Program-made: the position numbers and the translations under genes | NCBI GenBank assembly: GCA_009930475.1 | Contig: RZYC01000009.1 | Location: 1 to 64,000 of the forward strand | Direction of reading: 5' to 3' | DNA from: Spartobacteria bacterium | Lineage (GTDB): Bacteria > Verrucomicrobiota > Kiritimatiellia > RZYC01 | DNA: 64,000 nt | Notes under the pieces: model-generated | Told to the model about the DNA's origin: nothing | Database searches by the model: none | The model's input: only the letters and a program-made list of their open reading frames with translations | Shown here: positions 59,537-64,000 of the stretch, piece by piece | Numbering within the stretch: position 1 is the stretch's first letter | Layout: each line of letters begins with the position of its first letter

Positions 59537-61038
59537 TGGCTTAATTCCGCAATAACCGGCCATGGCTGTGCGTTCCAGCGTGCAGCATCAGCCGCAGCCT
59601 GCGCCCCTTTTGGAACCGCCGAGATAACGGCCGCACCGTGTACCCCGGCACCAATGATTTCATGGACATGATCGAGATGAATTCCACCAATGGCTATCGC
59701 CGGCACAGGCGAGGCGGCCGCCATCGCCTTTAGTCGGGCGAGGCCCAGATGCTGCTTCAGACCCGGCTTGGAGCGGGAAGGGAAAACCGTGCCCATGGTC
59801 AGATAGGAAGGGCCGAAGCGCAATGCTTCCGCCATTTCAACAAAAGAATGACAACTTGCGCCCAGTCGCAATCCGGCGGCATGAATCGTATCCACATTCG
59901 CTTTCTCCATATCCGCCCGTCCCAAATGAACGCCATAGGCACCGAAATAAATCGCCTCTTCCCAAAAATCATTGATAAACAGCCTGACATCACAGGCGGC
60001 AGCGGTAGCGATAGCGCGGCATAAACGCGCGTTGCGTTCACCTGCGGGAATTGCGTCGGAAAGGCGTAGCTGCATCATCGTTATGCCTTCATCAGCCAGT
60101 GGTTTGATTTCCTCTTCCGATGAAAGATAAGGGAATAAACCAATGGGGCGCGGCCCGCAATCGGCAGCGAAAACCGGGGTGGCCAGGGCGGGGCGGCATG
60201 AAATCCACGGGGCGGCATCGCGACGTTGCACAGGCCAGAGACCCTGCCAGACCGGTCCATTGCCCAGTTCTGTGCGATCGGCCATATGCAGTGCCTGCTG
60301 AATGTAGATTTTGGCCATCACGGCTGCATCTTCTACTGTATACCCCTTTGCCAGCGCAGAGGCCATAGCTGACGCAAAGGTGCACCCGGTGCCATGGGTA
60401 TCCTGCGTCGCAAGGCGTGGTGCATTCATCCAAAAGGAGCGGGTCGGTGTGGCGACATAATCGCAGCTGATTTCCGATACCCCGTGACCGCCTTTTATGA
60501 CGACACATGCGGCACCCAACTGCTGCAGATGTGCCGCAGCCGCCATAATATCATCGGCTGTTTTACATGTACATCGACACAGCCATTCCGCCTCACCCAG
60601 GTTGGGTGTAACAACTGCAATGTGAGGTAGTATCTTTTCTATGGTGTCCAGCCAGTCCTCCGCACGGTCGGTACGCAGTGCCCCGCCAGTGGTACTGCGC
60701 AGAACGGGATCCCAGACAACCGGGAGGTCATGCCGTTCACACACAGATATCACGTGTTCCAGGATATCAATATGTCCGGTCATACCGATCTTGACCACGT
60801 CAGGTTTGTTGTCCTCCAGGCAGCAGAGCAGCTGTTCGTCGATATACGCCGGCGAGACCGGGTACAGCGAGGCAAAGCGGCGACTGTTCTGCGCCGTCAG
60901 TGCCGTGGCCACAGTGTGGCATCGACATGAAAAGGCATGACAGGTATGCAGATCCGCCTGTAACCCGGCCCCGCCGGAGCAATCGCTACCGGCGAGGACT
61001 AGTACAGAGGGTCTTGAGGGGGTTGACTGCTGATCCAT
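59533..61038 (-). CDS. thiDE: Fused HMP-P kinase/thiamine phosphate synthase (ThiD-ThiE)
   Basis: 501 residues. ThiD part (about 1-260): VLVLAGSDCSGGAGLQADL, DVVKIGMTG, VVWDPVLRSTTGGAL, VIKGGHGV and DTHGTGCTFASAMA, complete for HMP and HMP-P phosphorylation. ThiE part (about 300-495): DEGITMMQLRLSDA, LFINDFWEEAIYFGAYGVHLG, LTMGTVFPSRSKPG and IAIGGIHLDHV. The Lys usually found after QLR is Ser here (LRLSD), so the synthase half may be altered. Start 61038 lacks a strong ribosome site; TTG 61062 is open. No TPP riboswitch precedes it, as the RND gene ends 12-36 bases upstream. Confidence 0.9.
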   Translation of the reverse strand: MDQQSTPSRPSVLVLAGSDCSGGAGLQADLHTCHAFSCRCHTVATALTAQNSRRFASLYPVSPAYIDEQLLCCLEDNKPDVVKIGMTGHIDILEHVISVCERHDLPVVWDPVLRSTTGGALRTDRAEDWLDTIEKILPHIAVVTPNLGEAEWLCRCTCKTADDIMAAAAHLQQLGAACVVIKGGHGVSEISCDYVATPTRSFWMNAPRLATQDTHGTGCTFASAMASALAKGYTVEDAAVMAKIYIQQALHMADRTELGNGPVWQGLWPVQRRDAAPWISCRPALATPVFAADCGPRPIGLFPYLSSEEEIKPLADEGITMMQLRLSDAIPAGERNARLCRAIATAAACDVRLFINDFWEEAIYFGAYGVHLGRADMEKANVDTIHAAGLRLGASCHSFVEMAEALRFGPSYLTMGTVFPSRSKPGLKQHLGLARLKAMAAASPVPAIAIGGIHLDHVHEIIGAGVHGAAVISAVPKGAQAAADAARWNAQPWPVIAELSQ

Positions 61039-61073
61039 GCCAAAGAACTCGCTATAGACCAAGGTTGATTATA

Positions 61074-64000
61074 TTATACGACCTCATTGGTGCCCAGCAG
61101 TTCATCGCTTGCCGCCTTGTTGCGATCAAGCACTTTTTCCTGAATCCATTGCATATAGAGGAAAATGCCCGGAGTTACAAACAGGGTGATGACCTGTGCA
61201 AACAACATCCCGCCCACAATGATCAGCCCCATAGGAATACGGGACGAACCGTCGGCACCCATACCCAGAGCGATAGGCATCGTCCCCATAATGGTCGAAA
61301 GCCCTGTCATGAGAATAGGACGGAACCGGACAATACAGGAATTGTAAATAGCATCGAATCCGGTGGCCCCTTCATGTTCTTCCAGATACTGCTTCGCAAA
61401 GTCCACCATCATAATGCCGTTTTTCGCAATGATACCCAGCAGGGTGAACAATCCGATATAGGCATACAGATTCAGCGTTTTTCCAAATATCAGCACCGTG
61501 GCCAGACCGCCAAAGGCCGCCACAGGCAGGGTGGTCAGCACCGTGAACGGATGAATATAACTCTCATAGAGGATGCCGAGAATGATGTACATCATGAAGA
61601 CCGCAACCCCGAGCAGTATCACCAGACTCGCAATGGCTTCCTGGAATTCCTGTGCCTCACCCTGAAGCAGTCCGCTTACAGAGGGTGGCATGAGTTCGTT
61701 GGCTTTATCTTCGAGTTGTTTAGTCGCCGCACTCAACGCGATGTCCGACCGCAGGTTGAATGACAGCGTGGCCGAGTTCAGCTGCTGGGAGTGGGGGACA
61801 TTCTGCGGTCCCGTGGTTTCCGTCCATGTTGCTAAAGCACTCAGCGGCACATTTTCACCTGTTTTCGGCGACCTCAGATAGAGACTGTTCAAATCTTCCG
61901 GTGAATTAGCTTTATTGCCTACTACTTGCAGGATGACGTCATAGGTATCATTTTCGGTGTAGAATGTGGTTGTTTTTCCCTGAGCGTAGGATGCCATCAG
62001 TGCGTTTTCAATATCGTAAACAGAAATACCGAAGGTGGCCGCTCTATTGCGATCTATATGGATTTCCAGTTGCGGCATATTGAGCTTAACACTGGTCTGC
62101 ACGCCAATGAAGCCATCCATCTGCTGCATGGCTGCCATGAGTTTATCCGCCGTATCATATAACTCGGCAGAATTCTGGCCGCGCATCACGTAGGAGTATT
62201 TACTCCCCATGGCCGTCGACTCACCACCGGCACTGAGTGATAACAGTGGAATGGGATTGAGGAAAACCATTCCGCCGGTCAAAGGAAACAGATCGCGGTT
62301 CAGCTGCGCCGTAACCTCGTCAATGGTGGGACGCTGGTCTTCGGGATTGAGCGTTAACACCACAAAGCCCAAACTTTTGTCGGCACCGGTAAACGGACAG
62401 GTCACCGTCATAACATTGGCCACATTGGTGTTGCCCATCATCACGTCCTGCACCTGGTTCTGAAAGGCATGACACTGATCGCTTGAATATCCCAGCGGCA
62501 TAATAATCGCACCAGAAATGGCACCGCTGTCACCGGGAGGAATGAAATCCTTCGGCAGTAATTTAAAGGTATATCCGGTGCCGAGGATACAGGCGATCCA
62601 TATTACGATGGCAATCCATTTGTTTTTTAAGGTCACTTTGAGGAGCACGGCGTATCCGTCCGTCATTCCGCCAATCACTTTTGTGACGATTTTTTGGACT
62701 GTATTTTCTTTGCCGCCCGATGGCTTGAGCCAGCGAGAGCATAATACAGGCGTGAAAATCAGCGCAAGCACCGTGGATACGGTGATGGCAATAATGACGG
62801 TTAAGGCGAATTCGCGGAAATTCCGTCCAACCACCCCGGCCATAAACACCAGCGGCACGAAGACGATAGCCAAAGCCACACTGGTGGATACCACGGTGAA
62901 AACGAGTTCGCGCATACTAATGATTGCTGCGGGAATGGGCTTGAGTCCTGTTTCTACGTGGCGGATGGTGTTTTCCAGTACAACGATAGCATCATCCACC
63001 AGAAATCCGACAGACAGCACCATGGCCATCAGCGACAAATTGTTTAAACTGAATCCGGAGGCCTTCATCACAATAAACGTGCCCAGCAGCGCAATGGGAA
63101 TCACTAAGCTTGGAATAATGGTTTCGCGCAGTCGACCCAGGAAAAGGAAAATAATGATAACCACGAGAAAGATCGCGATGATGATGGTTTGCTGCACGTC
63201 ATTAATGGAGGTAACAATAGGAATGGAATTGTCATACATAATATCCAGATGGATAGATGCCGGCAGTTCCGTTTGCAGCGAGGCCACGGTTTTACGGATT
63301 TGCTTGGCAACAGCCACGGTGTTGGCTCCGGCTGCACGGGATACAGGCAGACAGGTGGCACCGATATATTCCTTCTTAGTAGCTGGTACACCGTATTTAA
63401 CTCGGACATCTTCATTTTCTACGCTGTCGACACAGTAGGCGACGTCGCCCAGATGAACGGGGGCTCCGTCTTTATAGGCCACGATGAGATTTTTATAGTC
63501 TTCCGCTTTTTGAAGCTGCCCCTGCGGCTGAATAGAAAGCGCGTTGGCCAGACCGTCCATGCTTCCGCCAGGCAGTGCCAGCGATCCGGAACTCAGCGCG
63601 GCCTGTAAATCGGCCATAGTTAACCCGAAGCTGGCCAGCTTGTCGGGCCGGGCTTTCACGCGAATCGCCGCCTTGGAGCCATAGGTATCCACTTTTGATA
63701 CCCCGGCAATCATGCTGAGGCGTTTCCCGATAAAGCGGTAGGCATAGTCGTAGACATCGCCATCGGTCAGTGTATCTGAATAGACCATAAGATACATAAT
63801 GGGTTTGTCTGACGGATTATCTTTGCTGTAACTCGGCTGCGAGGGCAGGTCGGATGGAAGTGAACTTTGTGCCCGGGTGATCGCTGCTTGAATGTCCGGC
63901 GCGATCAAATCGACGTCGTTACCCAGTTCAAAGGTCAAGGTAATCGTCGTTCGTCCGGCATTGTTATCAGAAATAATCGATTGCAGCCCGTTGATGGACA
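61074..64000 (-). CDS. RND multidrug efflux pump subunit (AcrB/MdtB type), 5' end outside the window
   Basis: At least 975 residues, open to the window edge, where SINGLQSII continues the frame (the true start is beyond 64000). Proton-relay Asp pair in GFLVDDAIVVLENTIRH, porter domain motifs (FGISVYDIENALMASYAQG) and the second transmembrane block (LLGIIAKNGIMMVDFAKQ; RFRPILMTGLSTIMGTMPIALG) are all present, so it is a full pump unit. The first part of TM1-porter is missing only because of the window end. Membrane-fusion and TolC partners must lie upstream or elsewhere. It leads an operon with thiDE and the metal transporters. Confidence 0.93.
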   Translation of the reverse strand, partial: SINGLQSIISDNNAGRTTITLTFELGNDVDLIAPDIQAAITRAQSSLPSDLPSQPSYSKDNPSDKPIMYLMVYSDTLTDGDVYDYAYRFIGKRLSMIAGVSKVDTYGSKAAIRVKARPDKLASFGLTMADLQAALSSGSLALPGGSMDGLANALSIQPQGQLQKAEDYKNLIVAYKDGAPVHLGDVAYCVDSVENEDVRVKYGVPATKKEYIGATCLPVSRAAGANTVAVAKQIRKTVASLQTELPASIHLDIMYDNSIPIVTSINDVQQTIIIAIFLVVIIIFLFLGRLRETIIPSLVIPIALLGTFIVMKASGFSLNNLSLMAMVLSVGFLVDDAIVVLENTIRHVETGLKPIPAAIISMRELVFTVVSTSVALAIVFVPLVFMAGVVGRNFREFALTVIIAITVSTVLALIFTPVLCSRWLKPSGGKENTVQKIVTKVIGGMTDGYAVLLKVTLKNKWIAIVIWIACILGTGYTFKLLPKDFIPPGDSGAISGAIIMPLGYSSDQCHAFQNQVQDVMMGNTNVANVMTVTCPFTGADKSLGFVVLTLNPEDQRPTIDEVTAQLNRDLFPLTGGMVFLNPIPLLSLSAGGESTAMGSKYSYVMRGQNSAELYDTADKLMAAMQQMDGFIGVQTSVKLNMPQLEIHIDRNRAATFGISVYDIENALMASYAQGKTTTFYTENDTYDVILQVVGNKANSPEDLNSLYLRSPKTGENVPLSALATWTETTGPQNVPHSQQLNSATLSFNLRSDIALSAATKQLEDKANELMPPSVSGLLQGEAQEFQEAIASLVILLGVAVFMMYIILGILYESYIHPFTVLTTLPVAAFGGLATVLIFGKTLNLYAYIGLFTLLGIIAKNGIMMVDFAKQYLEEHEGATGFDAIYNSCIVRFRPILMTGLSTIMGTMPIALGMGADGSSRIPMGLIIVGGMLFAQVITLFVTPGIFLYMQWIQEKVLDRNKAASDELLGTNEVV

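Noticed and set aside
61039-61073. TPP riboswitch before thiDE
   Set aside because: The upstream gene ends 12-36 bases before the start, leaving no room, and no TPP core (CTGAGA, ACCTGA) is visible.
62518-63438. 306-codon plus-strand frame opposite the RND pump
   Set aside because: Antisense shadow with Ser/Thr/Ile-rich low-information sequence; the minus-strand RND motifs are unmistakable.

Overview
The window reads as a free-living, Gram-negative, probably anaerobic bacterium of the Planctomycetes-Verrucomicrobia-Chlamydiae (PVC) group, most likely Kiritimatiellota or a close relative. This rests on very large secreted proteins rich in DxDxDG calcium-binding repeats, pseudopilin leaders of the GFTLIELLIVVALLGA type, fused MFS/spermidine-synthase proteins, and dispersed palindromes of the form TTCCAAnnnTTGGAA. 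The phylum call is an inference; no rRNA, tRNA or CRISPR is visible in the window.

Layout. 1-2.7 kb: the edge of an insertion sequence, then a TolC-type outer membrane protein and a PhnD-like periplasmic binding protein on the minus strand. 3-4.5 kb: a decayed type I restriction gene (hsdR) and a frameshifted secreted lipocalin-like gene. 4.5-21 kb (plus strand): a secretome island with a 2562-residue multidomain subtilisin, a free-standing dockerin protein, a cohesin protein, an AbiE-type toxin-antitoxin pair, an NHL-propeller protein with a repeat-derived N-terminus, two tiny coupled genes, and a protein carrying both a cohesin and a dockerin. 21-38 kb (minus strand): a type II secretion/type IV pilus-like machine (secretin, GspE, GspF, GspL/M-like, three pseudopilins, PilT), interleaved with a methyltransferase, an aminopropyltransferase-like membrane protein and candidate DtxR-type operators.

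38.8-55 kb (plus strand): a continuous signalling cluster. It has a REC-HPt protein, a tandem-duplicated sugar-binding protein, a hybrid histidine kinase, a CheY-like regulator, a REC-PP2C phosphatase, an anti-sigma-kinase/STAS fusion with an internal start, a CheA-CheW-CheW-REC protein, a zinc-binding-type chemoreceptor, CheW, CheB and CheR. No flagellar gene is present; the neighbouring pilus with PilT is the obvious candidate output. A compact RNA with attenuator geometry lies directly in front of the chemoreceptor. 55-64 kb (minus strand): a metal/efflux operon running RND pump (truncated by the window edge), ThiD-ThiE fusion, CDF transporter, MntP and a Dna2-like nuclease-helicase.

Most notable points: (a) three clusters of a stop-free palindrome placed immediately before N-terminal export signals, twice in tandem with a roughly 160-185 bp inverted-repeat element and apparently translated; (b) the putative riboswitch before the chemoreceptor; (c) a cohesin/dockerin set next to a giant protease and a type II secretion locus; (d) the merged chemosensory and partner-switching cluster.
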